The notes: generated by a model not told the origin, from the sequence alone. 41,643 bases of DNA from an uncultured Clostridia bacterium (GCA_947584595.1 CANPWP010000015.1:1-41643); one strand, 5' to 3'. Shown: positions 22,628-30,621, counted from the stretch's first letter. Numbers and translations are program-made.

Positions 22628-23469
22628 TACAATTCATCCTTTTCAATATGTACCATAATATCTTCTAATGTTGCATCGGTACAGGCACAGTTAAACAACG
22701 GTTTATTTTCTCCTTTAATTAAACCTGTATAACCTTTTTTAGCTCTTTTTAAACCTATTATTTTATTTTTTAAATCTTCGCTTATACTGTTTTCTTCAAA
22801 TTCAATTACCTTGTAGCTGTCTGTAAAGCTGTCAATGTTATCTTTTGCAATAATTTCACCGTTTTTAATATAAATAATGTTATCTGCACATTTTTCAAGG
22901 TCTGAAGTAATATGAGTTGAGAATAAAACAGTTATTCCTTTATCGGCTAAATTCATCAGGATTTCAAGTATTTCATCTCTTGAAACAGGGTCGAGTCCGC
23001 TTGTAGGTTCATCAAGAATTAAAAGCTCTGCATTATGAGAAAGGGCAAGAGTTAAAGAATACTTAACCTTCATTCCTTCGGATAATTGAAAGGGAGTTTT
23101 GTTTTCATCAAGATTAAACTGTCTCATATATTGCTCGTATGTTTTATTATCCCAATTCTGATAAAAGGATTTTGTAACATTAGTTATGATTTTGAGTTTT
23201 TTGTTTAAATAGTAATTTACTCCTCCTAACAGAAAAGCAATTCTCTGTTTTATGTCAAACTCATTGTCTGCAAAACTTTTATCAAAAAATTTAACTTCAC
23301 CGTCTGTGGGGTGAACAAAATTTAAAAGTGATTTAAGTGTGGTTGTTTTACCGGCACCGTTTCTGCCGATAAATCCTGTAATTTCTCCCGGTTTAAGCGA
23401 GAAACTTACATTTTTCAGGCTGAAATCTCTGTAATTTTTACAAAGATTTTTAACCTCAAGTACATTCAT
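22627..23469 (-). CDS. ABC transporter ATP-binding protein
   Basis: Walker A GRNGAGKTT (about residue 36), signature LSEGMKVKYSLTLALS (a variant of LSGGQ with E in place of G), Walker B LLILDEPTSGLDP, and the H-loop STH. It is the motor of the permease encoded next to it. The C-terminal 60 residues are a GldA/BcrA-like accessory part. The operon order is AbrB-like regulator, ATPase, permease, as in many Gram-positive ABC-2 systems that respond to envelope stress or peptides. Confidence 0.92.
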   Translation of the reverse strand: MNVLEVKNLCKNYRDFSLKNVSFSLKPGEITGFIGRNGAGKTTTLKSLLNFVHPTDGEVKFFDKSFADNEFDIKQRIAFLLGGVNYYLNKKLKIITNVTKSFYQNWDNKTYEQYMRQFNLDENKTPFQLSEGMKVKYSLTLALSHNAELLILDEPTSGLDPVSRDEILEILMNLADKGITVLFSTHITSDLEKCADNIIYIKNGEIIAKDNIDSFTDSYKVIEFEENSISEDLKNKIIGLKRAKKGYTGLIKGENKPLFNCACTDATLEDIMVHIEKDEL

Positions 23470-23471
23470 TG

Positions 23472-23696
23472 TTATTCTTCCTCCTCAGGAAAGCTGTTTT
23501 TAAAAATTGTGTCTAATAGTTTATTGATTTGTTTTTTAGGCGGAACAGCAAGTCCTCTTTTTTTATCTACAAGAACAAGAATTGTATCACCGGGATTTAT
23601 ATCCAGCATATCTCTTGCTTCTTTCGGAATTACAAACTGTCCTTTTTCTCCGACTTTAACGGTAAAGGCATTTTTTCCTTTTGGCGGATTTTTCAT
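23472..23696 (-). CDS. AbrB/MazE-type transcriptional regulator
   Basis: The swapped-hairpin AbrB domain is clear: AFTVKVGEKGQFVIPKEARDMLDINPGDTILVLVDKKRGLAV. The chosen start is the ATG at 23696, 7 nt after GGAGAAG; a longer frame upstream (to 23744) runs through the operator. It is the first gene of the operon. A 9-bp inverted repeat next to the promoter is a probable operator, and autoregulation is inferred. Two nt separate it from the ATPase gene. Confidence 0.88.
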   Translation of the reverse strand: MKNPPKGKNAFTVKVGEKGQFVIPKEARDMLDINPGDTILVLVDKKRGLAVPPKKQINKLLDTIFKNSFPEEEE

Positions 23697-23719
23697 TTTA
23701 TCTTCTCCAATATTATAAT

Positions 23720-23748
23720 AAGTATGAAAAGTATAACTGTTCATACTT
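23720..23748 (-). promoter_or_regulatory. Inverted-repeat operator just after the -10 element
   Basis: AAGTATGAA (23720-23728) and TTCATACTT (23740-23748) are perfect inverted repeats with 11 bp between them. They cover the transcription start region. The adjacent AbrB-like protein is the natural candidate ligand. Confidence 0.65.
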
Positions 23749-23776
23749 ATTATACTTGTTCTAAAATAATTGTCAA
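23749..23776 (-). promoter_or_regulatory. Promoter of the AbrB-ABC operon
   Basis: On the minus strand TTGACA (23776-23771), a 16-bp spacer and TATAAT (23754-23749); both boxes match consensus. Confidence 0.87.
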
Positions 23777-23882
23777 TATATAATATGAATAATTTTTAGA
23801 ATTTTTTATAAGTTTGTGATACCACATAATTTGTAAAGTTTTGATTGCGTAAATCAATATTGTTTGCTTTACGAATATTTTA

Positions 23883-23920
23883 AGCAAAAAAATCCCGCAA
23901 CATCTTGATGTGTTGCGGGA
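23883..23920 (-). terminator. Rho-independent terminator of the ferritin gene
   Basis: On the minus strand TCCCGCAACA pairs with TGTTGCGGGA (23911-23920 / 23893-23902) around an 8-nt loop, and seven U follow. Confidence 0.9.
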
Positions 23921-23960
23921 ACATTGTAGTCATCTGCTACTTGTTTTTCAATTAATTGCA

Positions 23961-24470
23961 TTATAAAGTTAATGACGGTGCAGAATGAACTCTTGCAGCA
24001 AGCTCACTGTTAAGCATATAAAGACCTTTTGCATCAGAGCCGAATAACTCCATTTTTGTAATTAAGTCGCCTGCGTTCTTTTCTTCTTCGCCCTGCTCTT
24101 TAACGAACCAGTCTAAAAGCTGCATTGTTCTGAAATCTTTATCCTCAAATGCTGCTGCATAAATGTTGTTGATTAAAGATGTTACATACTGCTCATGCTT
24201 TAAACCGGCTTTAAGAGGCGCCATATTGTCTGTTAAATCACAGTCAGGCTTATCAATAGCTTCTAATGTTACTTTTTTTCCGTTGTTATGTAAATACTGG
24301 AAGAAAAGCATTGCGTGGTCACGCTCTTCCATAGCCTGAATTTTGTACCAGTTTTCAAATCCGTCAAGACCAACGGAAGCATAATAATTTGCAAACTCTA
24401 AATAAAGATATGCAGAGTAAAACTCTTTGTTGATTTGTTCGTTAATTAATTTTGCTACTTTTTCATTCAT
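23961..24470 (-). CDS. ftnA: Non-heme bacterial ferritin (FtnA type)
   Basis: 169 residues with the ferroxidase residues in the expected places: Glu in NEQINKEFYSAYLYLEFANYY, EERDHAMLF with Glu and His, and the later EEEKNAG and LDWFVKEQGEE. It stores iron by oxidising Fe(II) and also protects against oxygen or peroxide. The SD AAGGAGG is strong. It has its own promoter and terminator. Confidence 0.95.
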   Translation of the reverse strand: MNEKVAKLINEQINKEFYSAYLYLEFANYYASVGLDGFENWYKIQAMEERDHAMLFFQYLHNNGKKVTLEAIDKPDCDLTDNMAPLKAGLKHEQYVTSLINNIYAAAFEDKDFRTMQLLDWFVKEQGEEEKNAGDLITKMELFGSDAKGLYMLNSELAARVHSAPSLTL

Positions 24471-24518
24471 AATAAAAAGCCTCCTTAATATTTATTATTG
24501 GAATATCTTTACAAATCA

Positions 24519-24546
24519 ATTATAACATAATTCGTAAATAATTCAA
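24519..24546 (-). promoter_or_regulatory. Promoter of the ferritin gene
   Basis: On the minus strand TTGAAT (24546-24541), a 16-bp spacer and TATAAT (24524-24519). The dyad AATTAT..ATAATT overlaps the -10 and could be a metal- or peroxide-regulator site, but it does not match a PerR box well. Confidence 0.65.
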
Positions 24547-24650
24547 TATAAAAAAATTTATAAAGTTTTAAAAAGGTATTGACTTAATGGGTATATTTAC
24601 CTGATAATTAATTAAAAGGAAAAATTATATTATAAAGTAAAGGAGAGTTT

Positions 24651-25415
24651 ATGAAAATGTCGGATTTTGCTGAAAAATATATAAGGAAAATGCTCGGAGA
24701 CGAAGAAAGACCTTTTGCAAAGACTGACCCTGAATTTACAGAGTTTTTTTCAAACTTTGCATTTGATTATGTGGTAAATCAGGATGATTTAGATGATAAA
24801 ACACGCTTTATGGCTATTTTGGCAACACTTTTAGGCTGCGGAGGAAAAGATGAGTTCAAAATAATGTTTAAAGGTGCGTTAAATTTCGGATTGTCAGCTG
24901 AAGAAGTCAAGGAAATAATTTATCAGTCGGTAGCTTATTTGGGAATAGGCAGAGTTTATCCGTTTTTTGAAATTGTACATACGGTTTTAACAGAGATGGG
25001 TATTGCGTTTCCTCTTAAAGGTCAATCTACTGCAACTTCCGAAACACGTCTGCAAAAAGGAGTTCAGGCACAGGTTGATATTTTCGGAGAGGGAATGAGA
25101 AATTTTTATAAATCAGGACCTGAAGAAAGCAAACATATTAATCGATGGCTTGCGGAAAATTGTTTTGGTGATTATTACACAAGAACAGGACTCGATTATA
25201 AGCAAAGAGAAATGATTACATTTTGTTTTCTATCCGCACAGGGAGGCTGTGAGCCTCAGCTTATAAGTCATGCAGCAGCAAATATGAGAATAGGCAACGA
25301 CAAGAAATTTTTAATTAAGGTTGTTTCCCAATGTGTTCCTTATATTGGCTACCCCAGAAGTTTAAACGCACTGAGATGTATAAACGAAGCAGAGAAGCAA
25401 TTGGGAAAAAAATAA
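24651..25415 (+). CDS. Carboxymuconolactone decarboxylase (CMD) family protein, two-domain
   Basis: 254 residues with two CMD/AhpD-like helical repeats (DDKTRFMAILATLLGCGGKDEF..GLSAEEVKEIIYQSVAYLGIGRVYPFF and DYKQREMITFCFLSAQGGCEPQLISHAAANMRIG). The CxxC of peroxidase-type AhpD is not present, so peroxide reduction is unlikely by that mechanism. The SD is AAAGGAGAG. A cupin gene follows 37 nt downstream. CMD plus cupin pairs are common in gut anaerobes, where their substrate is unknown. Confidence 0.88.
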   Translation: MKMSDFAEKYIRKMLGDEERPFAKTDPEFTEFFSNFAFDYVVNQDDLDDKTRFMAILATLLGCGGKDEFKIMFKGALNFGLSAEEVKEIIYQSVAYLGIGRVYPFFEIVHTVLTEMGIAFPLKGQSTATSETRLQKGVQAQVDIFGEGMRNFYKSGPEESKHINRWLAENCFGDYYTRTGLDYKQREMITFCFLSAQGGCEPQLISHAAANMRIGNDKKFLIKVVSQCVPYIGYPRSLNALRCINEAEKQLGKK

Positions 25416-25452
25416 AATTCATAAATTATATTTAAAGAGAGGTAGAATACTT

Positions 25453-25860
25453 ATGACAAAGAATGAATTTGACAAGAAATTGATTTTTAAATGCGGAGAG
25501 CCTAACACAGCATTTGCAAAGTTTTTTAAGGGACAATCGTACCTTAATATGCTTACGACAGAGGGAGTTCCAATCGGCAATGTAGTGTTTGAACCCGGAT
25601 GCAGAAACAACTGGCATATTCATCACAAAGGCGGACAAATTTTGCTTGTAACAGCAGGAAAGGGGTGGTATCAGGAGTTTGGCAAGGAAGCACAAATGCT
25701 AAAACCCGGCGATGTAGTAAATATACCTCCTGAGGTAAAGCATTGGCATGGAGCCGCTAAAGACAGTTGGTTTGCACATCTTGCAGTAGAAGTTCCGTCG
25801 GAGGGTTCATCAAACGAATGGCTTGAACCTGTTACTGATGAAGAATACAATAAGTTATGA
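25453..25860 (+). CDS. Cupin-domain protein
   Basis: 135 residues with both cupin motifs: GNVVFEPGCRNNWHIHHKGGQILLVTAGKG (metal ligands His, His, and probably Gln) and KPGDVVNIPPEVKHWHGAA (His). This matches the CMD-linked cupins of the YhfX/carboxymuconolactone group. Probably metal-binding and enzymatic; the substrate is unknown. It has an SD (AGAGAGG) and a terminator right after the stop, so it closes the operon. Confidence 0.9.
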   Translation: MTKNEFDKKLIFKCGEPNTAFAKFFKGQSYLNMLTTEGVPIGNVVFEPGCRNNWHIHHKGGQILLVTAGKGWYQEFGKEAQMLKPGDVVNIPPEVKHWHGAAKDSWFAHLAVEVPSEGSSNEWLEPVTDEEYNKL

Positions 25861-25888
25861 TAGAAATAAACGCAAAACACATAAAATG

Positions 25889-25930
25889 AAAAGGGTTGTC
25901 TCAAAAATATTCTTTGAGGCAACCCTTTTT
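25889..25930 (+). terminator. Rho-independent terminator after the cupin gene
   Basis: AAAAGGGTTGTCTCAAA (25889-25905) pairs with TTTGAGGCAACCCTTTT (25913-25929), with one G-U. Its A/T-rich ends suit both directions, and the tRNA gene on the other strand ends here. Confidence 0.88.
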
Positions 25931-26006
25931 GGTCCGCCTGAAGGGATTTGAACCCCCATTCTCCAGAATCGGAATCTGTTGCGTTATCCGGTTGCGCCAC
26001 AGGCGG
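25930..26006 (-). tRNA. tRNA-Arg (anticodon CCG)
   Basis: The acceptor stem CCGCCTG/CAGGCGG, a D-arm with GCGCAACCGGATAACGC, the anticodon loop TTCCGAT giving CCG (codon CGG), a T-arm GGGGGTTCAAATCCCTT, and an encoded CCA end. 77 nt. Confidence 0.93.
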
Positions 26007-26034
26007 ATATACATAAAGCATAATGCTTTATATT

Positions 26035-27954
26035 TTAAGATAATTTGCCCCATAAATCGTAGGCATTTTCAAGCTGTGCATTTAAGTTCTCAAGCTTTGC
26101 GGTAAGTTCCAACAGCTTTTCATAATCGGAAATTACTTCCTTATCTTGCAGCAGTTTGTTGTTTTCTTCTATTTGCTGTTCCAAATCTTCAATCAGTTTT
26201 TCTGTTTTTGCAAGCTGAGTTTTTCTTTTTCTTTCTTCCGACTGCTTTTGCTTTTTAAGCTGATAATCATTTTTAGGTTTTAATTCCTTTTTAGGCTTTT
26301 CAGAAACTGTTACCGATATATTATCCTTAGTTTTTTCAAGGTAGTTATCATAATTGCCCAAATATTCCTTTAAACCGTCTTTTTCCATAACAAGCACTCT
26401 GTCTGCAAGTTTATTTATAAAATAACGGTCGTGGCTTATTACAAGCATTGTTCCCTCATATTTTTTTAAGGTGTTTTCAAGCTGTTCACGAGAGGCTGAA
26501 TCAAGATGGTTAGTAGGTTCGTCAAGAAGTAAAAAGTTACTGCCGTCAAGCATCAACTTTAAAAGCGATACTCTTGCTCTTTCTCCGCCGCTCATTTTAT
26601 TAAGTGGCTTAAAAACTTCGTCACCTTTAAATAAAAAAGAGCCTAATGCAGTCCTTACCTGTGTTTGAGTTAAATTAGGGAAAGTGTCCCATACTTCGTC
26701 GATTGCTGTTTTATCAAGATTTAAATTATTTTGCATCTGGTCAAAATATCCTATATCTACATTTGCACCATATCTGATTTCTCCTGTATCAGATGTAATT
26801 TTACAGGTTAAAATATTAAACAAGGTCGTTTTTCCGCAGCCGTTTGAACCGATTATAAATACTTTTTCGCCCTTTCTTATATGAATATTTACATTTTCAA
26901 ACAAATGCTTTTCTCCAAATGATTTTGATAAATCTTCGCAAATTAAAACATCATTGCCTGTTTCTCTTTTAATATTAAAATTCATATGTATTGTTTCAAG
27001 CTCGCTGTCAGGAGTAATAAGCTGAGCCTTTATTCTGTCGGCTTCTTTTTGTTTGCTTTCGGCAGTAATAAAGTTTCTTTCTCTGCCCCAACGCTTTTGC
27101 TGTTCAACAATACCTTCAATACGCTTTATTTCCTTTAAATCGTTTTCATATTTGTTTTTAAGAGCTTCCTTTTCGGCTTCTTTTTTCTTGACAAATTCAG
27201 AATAATTACCCTTGTATGCTCTTAGCTTATTGTGTTCAAGCTCTATTGTTTTATTTGTTACATTATCAAGAAAATAACGGTCGTGGCTTATAATAATCAT
27301 AGAACCTTTAAAATCCTTGATAAAGCTTTCAAGCCAGTTTACAGAAGAAATATCAAGGTGGTTTGTTGGTTCATCGAGGAGCAAAAGATTTGCCTTTGAA
27401 AGCAGAAGCTTTGCAAGACTTAGCTTTGAACGCTGACCCCCGCTTAATTTGCCTGTCGGCATTGTAAATTCGGATTCTTTAAATCCGAGACCTAATAGGG
27501 AAGAGCGGGTTCGTATTTTGTAGGTAAGTCCGCCTAAATCCTGATATTTTTCAATAAGGGAGGTCTGGCGTTCAATAAGAGATGAAAGCTTAGTATCTTT
27601 ATTTTTATCAATTCGATGATTAAACTGTTCAATTTTTATTTCAAGATTTTTAAGCTCATTTTCATATTCTATTAAATAATCAAAAACAGATAAAAGTTCG
27701 TCAAAAACACATCTGTCTGGATGAGTGCAGGCGTGCTGTTCCATATATCCTAAAACAGTGTCCTTTGAAATAAAAATATTACCCTGTGTTTGACTTATTT
27801 CGCCGTTAATTATTTTGAAAAGAGTAGTTTTGCCAACGCCGTTAGCTCCGATAAAACCAACCTTGTCGCCTTTTTCAACATCAAATGTTAAATTTGAAAA
27901 AAGATTTCTTTCAACAAAATCCATTCGAAGATTGTGTAACGACAAGATTGACAA
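26035..27954 (-). CDS. ABC-F family ATPase (Uup/YdiF/EttA type)
   Basis: Two ABC domains without membrane segments: Walker A GANGVGKTT and GSNGCGKTT, signatures LSGGQRSKLSLAKLLL and MSGGERARVSLLKLML, Walker B LLLLDEPTNHLD and FLLLDEPTNHLD. Between them is the charged P-site tRNA interaction linker, and a C-terminal coiled coil (about 560-639) follows. ABC-F proteins act on the ribosome as translation factors or, in some branches, as antibiotic-resistance proteins; this one looks like the housekeeping YdiF group rather than Vga/Msr, but this is a judgement by eye. The start is TTG 27954, with SD AAAGGAAG six nt upstream; the longer frame to 28059 has no start signal. Confidence 0.92.
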   Translation of the reverse strand: MSILSLHNLRMDFVERNLFSNLTFDVEKGDKVGFIGANGVGKTTLFKIINGEISQTQGNIFISKDTVLGYMEQHACTHPDRCVFDELLSVFDYLIEYENELKNLEIKIEQFNHRIDKNKDTKLSSLIERQTSLIEKYQDLGGLTYKIRTRSSLLGLGFKESEFTMPTGKLSGGQRSKLSLAKLLLSKANLLLLDEPTNHLDISSVNWLESFIKDFKGSMIIISHDRYFLDNVTNKTIELEHNKLRAYKGNYSEFVKKKEAEKEALKNKYENDLKEIKRIEGIVEQQKRWGRERNFITAESKQKEADRIKAQLITPDSELETIHMNFNIKRETGNDVLICEDLSKSFGEKHLFENVNIHIRKGEKVFIIGSNGCGKTTLFNILTCKITSDTGEIRYGANVDIGYFDQMQNNLNLDKTAIDEVWDTFPNLTQTQVRTALGSFLFKGDEVFKPLNKMSGGERARVSLLKLMLDGSNFLLLDEPTNHLDSASREQLENTLKKYEGTMLVISHDRYFINKLADRVLVMEKDGLKEYLGNYDNYLEKTKDNISVTVSEKPKKELKPKNDYQLKKQKQSEERKRKTQLAKTEKLIEDLEQQIEENNKLLQDKEVISDYEKLLELTAKLENLNAQLENAYDLWGKLS

Positions 27955-28101
27955 TTCTATCTTCCTTTCTAAATAATAATTAACGCTTAATATATAAGAA
28001 ATATAGTTTTGAGTATAATATATAATACTATAAGAAAACTTGAAAATCAATAAAAACAAATAGAGATGTAATAAAAATTTGCGAAAAATTAAAAAAAGGT
28101 G

Positions 28102-28130
28102 TTGACAAAAGAGAACATATATGGTATATT
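28102..28130 (+). promoter_or_regulatory. Promoter of the tRNA-Thr/tRNA-Tyr unit
   Basis: A consensus TTGACA (28102-28107), a 17-bp spacer and TATATT (28125-28130), 18 bp before the tRNA-Thr. Confidence 0.88.
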
Positions 28131-28147
28131 AATCAAGCGTCAGAAAC

Positions 28148-28223
28148 GCTGGTGTAGCTCAGTTGGTAGAGCAGCTGATTTGTAATCAGCAGGTCGGGGG
28201 TTCAAGTCCGTCCACCAGCTCCA
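28148..28223 (+). tRNA. tRNA-Thr (anticodon TGT)
   Basis: 76 nt. The acceptor stem is GCTGGTG/CACCAGC, the anticodon stem GCTGA/TCAGC with loop TTTGTAA, the T-arm GGGGGTTCAAGTCCGTC, and the encoded end TCCA. A hairpin GCCTACTG/CAGTAGGC lies between this and the next tRNA and may mark processing. Confidence 0.96.
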
Positions 28224-28260
28224 GAAACGGCCTACTGTTTAGGCAGTAGGCTTTATATAT

Positions 28261-28345
28261 GGGAGATTTCCCGAGTGGCCAAAGGGGACAGACTGTAAAT
28301 CTGCTGGCTATGCCTTCGGTGGTTCGAATCCACCATCTCCCACCA
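28261..28345 (+). tRNA. tRNA-Tyr (anticodon GTA)
   Basis: 85 nt with a long variable arm (class II): acceptor GGGAGAT/ATCTCCC, anticodon loop CTGTAAA, variable arm GCTGGCTATGCCTTCGG, T-arm GTGGTTCGAATCCAC, encoded CCA. Confidence 0.96.
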
Positions 28346-28374
28346 TAATGGTTGTGCAAAAAAGATGTAACCGC

Positions 28375-28403
28375 AAAAAAGTCCGATTTTATCGGGCTTT
28401 TTT
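28375..28403 (+). terminator. Terminator of the tRNA unit
   Basis: AAAAAAGTCCGA (28375-28386) and TCGGGCTTTTTT (28392-28403) form a stem with one G-U and a full U-run. Confidence 0.85.
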
Positions 28404-28465
28404 GTTGTATTGCCCGTGATTTTCAGTTGCAAAACCGTAGATGTATTTTGCCTGTTTCGTCAGTT

Positions 28466-28490
28466 TTGGAGATTCGAACCCCCGAAAATC
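28466..28490 (-). other. tRNA T-arm-like fragment, possible attachment-site remnant
   Basis: On the minus strand the stretch TTCGGGGGTTCGAATCTCC closely resembles the end of the tRNA-Tyr just upstream (TTCGGTGGTTCGAATCCACC), in inverted orientation. The rest of the tRNA is missing. It lies at the border between chromosomal and mobile DNA. The remainder of 28346-28652 holds terminator-like hairpins and no gene with an SD that I would support. Confidence 0.45.
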
Positions 28491-28535
28491 AACTTTATAC
28501 CTTTCCCCTATTTTAAAACTTAATATTGTTTTAGC

Positions 28536-28620
28536 AGAGTCAATTTTATAGAAATATAGAATTGGCTCTTTTTTTATTGGCAATCGTTTTAATTTTTTGA
28601 TTAGAACGGTTGCCTTTTTT
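28536..28620 (+). promoter_or_regulatory. Two tandem terminator-like hairpins (possible attenuator) before the first ICE gene
   Basis: Hairpin 1 has a 15-bp stem, 28536-28550 with 28555-28569, a GAAA loop and a U-run. Hairpin 2 has a 13-bp stem, 28579-28591 with 28602-28614, and a U-run. In both, all non-Watson-Crick positions are G-U in the plus-strand RNA, so they work in plus-strand transcripts only. The SD of the first ICE gene follows within 30 nt. Confidence 0.7.
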
Positions 28621-28652
28621 ATTTTGCAAAAAATTTGAAAGGAATGATTGAT

Positions 28653-28814
28653 ATGTATTTTACCGACACACCCGAACTCAGGAAGTTTGAAAGAGAGATG
28701 CGTAAGAAACCTAATTTTGACAGGCGTAATGATGACTGCGATGAAAATGAGATCGCACATTTCTCTGACAACAAAAAACTTAACACAAACAGAAATAAGA
28801 AAGACTGGGGTTGA
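28653..28814 (+). CDS. Small hypothetical ICE protein, 53 residues
   Basis: ATG 28653 follows the SD GAAAGGAATG. The product is highly charged (YFTDTPELRKFEREMRKK...NKKDWG), with no Cys pairs and no membrane segment. An SD of the same sequence type recurs before other genes of the mobile module. The minus-strand frame that covers it has no SD. I recognise no family. Confidence 0.65.
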   Translation: MYFTDTPELRKFEREMRKKPNFDRRNDDCDENEIAHFSDNKKLNTNRNKKDWG

Positions 28815-28818
28815 TTTT

Positions 28819-28872
28819 ATGACAATAAAAATAAGAAGTCCTACTAATGGATATTGCTTGAATCAAAACTAA
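28819..28872 (+). CDS. Possible 17-residue peptide
   Basis: ATG 28819 opens 17 codons (MTIKIRSPTNGYCLNQN) in the gap between the 53-residue gene and the DUF4314 gene. The SD is poor. It could be a leader peptide, or simply non-coding. Low confidence. Confidence 0.25.
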   Translation: MTIKIRSPTNGYCLNQN

Positions 28873-28892
28873 AAAAATAGGAGATGTATAAC

Positions 28893-29210
28893 TTGAACGA
28901 ATATGAAAGACAGCGCAGAATAGCTGAAAGCACAAAGAAATTGTATTCGCCGGGTACAAGAATTGAACTTATTAGTATGAAGGACCCTTACGCACCTGTT
29001 CCGGCGGGCACAAGAGGAACAGTAAAATTTGTTGATTCAATGGGAACGATATTACCTGAATGGGATAACAATCGAACACTTGGAGTAGTTCCCGGCGAGG
29101 ACTCATTCAGAAAGCTCACACAGGAAGAAATCGAAGCAGAAAACCAATTCGAATCAGAAGTTGAAGATGAAACTACTGATGAGGATAACGGAATGACTAT
29201 GGAAATGTGA
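28893..29210 (+). CDS. DUF4314-like protein
   Basis: The central part GTRIELISMKDPYAPVPAGTRGTVKFVDSMGTILPEWDNNRTLGVVPGEDSFRKL matches the DUF4314 domain seen in ICEs of Firmicutes; it folds as a small beta barrel and its function is unknown. The start is TTG 28893, about 8 nt after AGGAG; an ATG at 28884 sits on the SD. The C-terminal tail is very acidic. Confidence 0.75.
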   Translation: MNEYERQRRIAESTKKLYSPGTRIELISMKDPYAPVPAGTRGTVKFVDSMGTILPEWDNNRTLGVVPGEDSFRKLTQEEIEAENQFESEVEDETTDEDNGMTMEM

Positions 29211-29225
29211 GGTGAGGTTTAGTCT

Positions 29226-29254
29226 ATAAATCTTCGTTTGGAATGAAGATTTAT
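29226..29254 (+). promoter_or_regulatory. Hairpin that overlaps the methyltransferase start codon
   Basis: ATAAATCTTC (29226-29235) pairs perfectly with GAAGATTTAT (29245-29254). The ATG at 29253-29255 overlaps the last two bases of the stem. The structure may limit initiation. Confidence 0.5.
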
Positions 29255-30471
29255 GTCCATCAAATTTTTTGATATGTTTGCAGGCATCGGCGGTTTCCGT
29301 TCAGGACTTGAAGCCATAGGCGGTTTTGAGTGCGTCGGATACTGCGAAATCGACAAGTATGCAAAGCAGGCATATGAAGCAATGTATGACACGGGAGGTG
29401 AACTTTACTTTGATGATGCAAGAAAAATTGTACCCGAACAGTTACCCGATTTCGACCTTCTTGTTGGAGGGTTTCCCTGTCAGTCCTTCTCAATCGCAGG
29501 AGCGAGAAAAGGATTTGACGATACAAGAGGAACGCTTTTTTTCGAGATTGCTCGAATTGCTGCCGTTAAAAAACCTAAGTATCTCTTCCTCGAAAATGTT
29601 CCCGGTCTGCTTAACCATGACTCAGGCAGGACATTTAAAACAATCCTCCGTACATTGGATGAGTTGGGGTATGATGTATGCTGGCAGGTACTTAACAGCA
29701 AAAATTTCGGAGTTCCCCAGTCACGAAATCGAGTGTTCATTATCGGATATCTTAGAGGACAATGTGCCGGAGAAGTATTATCTTTCACGCAAACAAGCGG
29801 AAAAGCTCTTATACAAAGAAAAGCCAACGCAAGGTGAACGAATCTACTCATCGAAAGGACTTAGCTGTACTCTTACAAGCGGTTCGGGTGGATTTGGCGG
29901 TCATTCGGGACTTTATCTCATTGAAGATACTGTAAACTTTGGTTTGCCGATAAAGTCTAAGACTAAAGACGGTTATCAGATCGCATATCCCGGCGACAGC
30001 ATTGATACTGCTTTTTCTGGACAGAACTCAAGACGTGGTCGAGTCGGCAATCAGGTAGCACATACTCTGACAACTTCCGCAACGCAGGCATATTATTTCA
30101 TAGACCTGAACCCCGATCCGAAACTGACAGAAATTGCAAGGTGCATAACTGCAAGGCAGGATTCGGGAATCAGTAACCGCAAAGCTGAGCATTCGGGAGT
30201 TTTTGTAGAAAATTCAGATGTTCTTGATGACAATGAAAAGTTTGCAGTAGTTTTTGTTGAGCCAAACGGCGAAGTCCATATCGGCAGAATCAGAAAGCTC
30301 ACTCCGAGAGAGTGCTGGAGATTGCAGGGCTTCACGGATGAGCAGTTCAACAAGGCAAAATCGACTGGACTATCCGACAGCAGACTCTACAAGATGGCAG
30401 GAAACGCTGTGACAGTAAATGTAATTTCTGAAATTGGTCAGACTATTAAAAAAGTAAACGATAAAAATTAA
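29253..30471 (+). pseudogene. DNA (cytosine-5) methyltransferase, frameshifted
   Basis: The first part (frame of 29253) shows m5C-MTase motif I FAGIGGF, motif IV GGFPCQSFSIAG with the catalytic Cys, the ENV motif LFLENVPG, and motif VIII QSRNRVFIIG. After about 29745 the family likeness moves to the +1 frame (from SDILEDNVPEKYYLS), which holds the target-recognition part, motif IX RKLTPRECWRLQGF and motif X KMAGNAVTVNVI, and ends at 30471. The first frame runs on without likeness to 29837. The same bases around 29743-29760 fit the family in both frames, which looks like a small deletion that removed the linker. Without frameshifting, no complete enzyme is made. It is an orphan MTase typical of ICEs. 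Confidence 0.85.
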
Positions 30472-30479
30472 ATAACAAC

Positions 30480-30566
30480 AACTGATATCAATCGTTCCAA
30501 ACGACTGATATTGGTTTTCATATATAAGCCGTTGGTTGAGTTAAAAACTTAATCAACGGCTTTTTG
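30480..30566 (+). terminator. Two hairpins, the second with a U-run, between the methyltransferase genes
   Basis: Hairpin A is 30480-30496 with 30500-30516 (imperfect). Hairpin B is 30526-30542 with 30546-30562, 17 bp with two G-U pairs, and five U follow. Hairpin B reads as an intrinsic terminator for the plus strand. Confidence 0.7.
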
Positions 30567-30572
30567 TAGTTT

Positions 30573-30621
30573 CAGGGGCGGTTGATATTCTGAAAAGGAA
30601 GTGAGAATATCAAAACCCCTG
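30573..30621 (+). promoter_or_regulatory. Hairpin that holds the dam SD in its loop
   Basis: The arms 30573-30591 and 30604-30621 pair over about 16 bp with a small internal mismatch. The loop contains AAGGAAGTG, the only SD for the next gene. The 3' arm contains the ATC proposed as the start codon. Confidence 0.5.

Noticed and set aside
24500..24530. PerR box at the ferritin promoter
   Set aside because: The AATTAT..ATAATT dyad has a 3-bp centre and does not fit the 15-bp PerR consensus.
28389..28760. Minus-strand frame of 123 codons at the ICE border
   Set aside because: It crosses the two terminator hairpins and overlaps the SD-supported small gene on the other strand; it has no SD and no family likeness.
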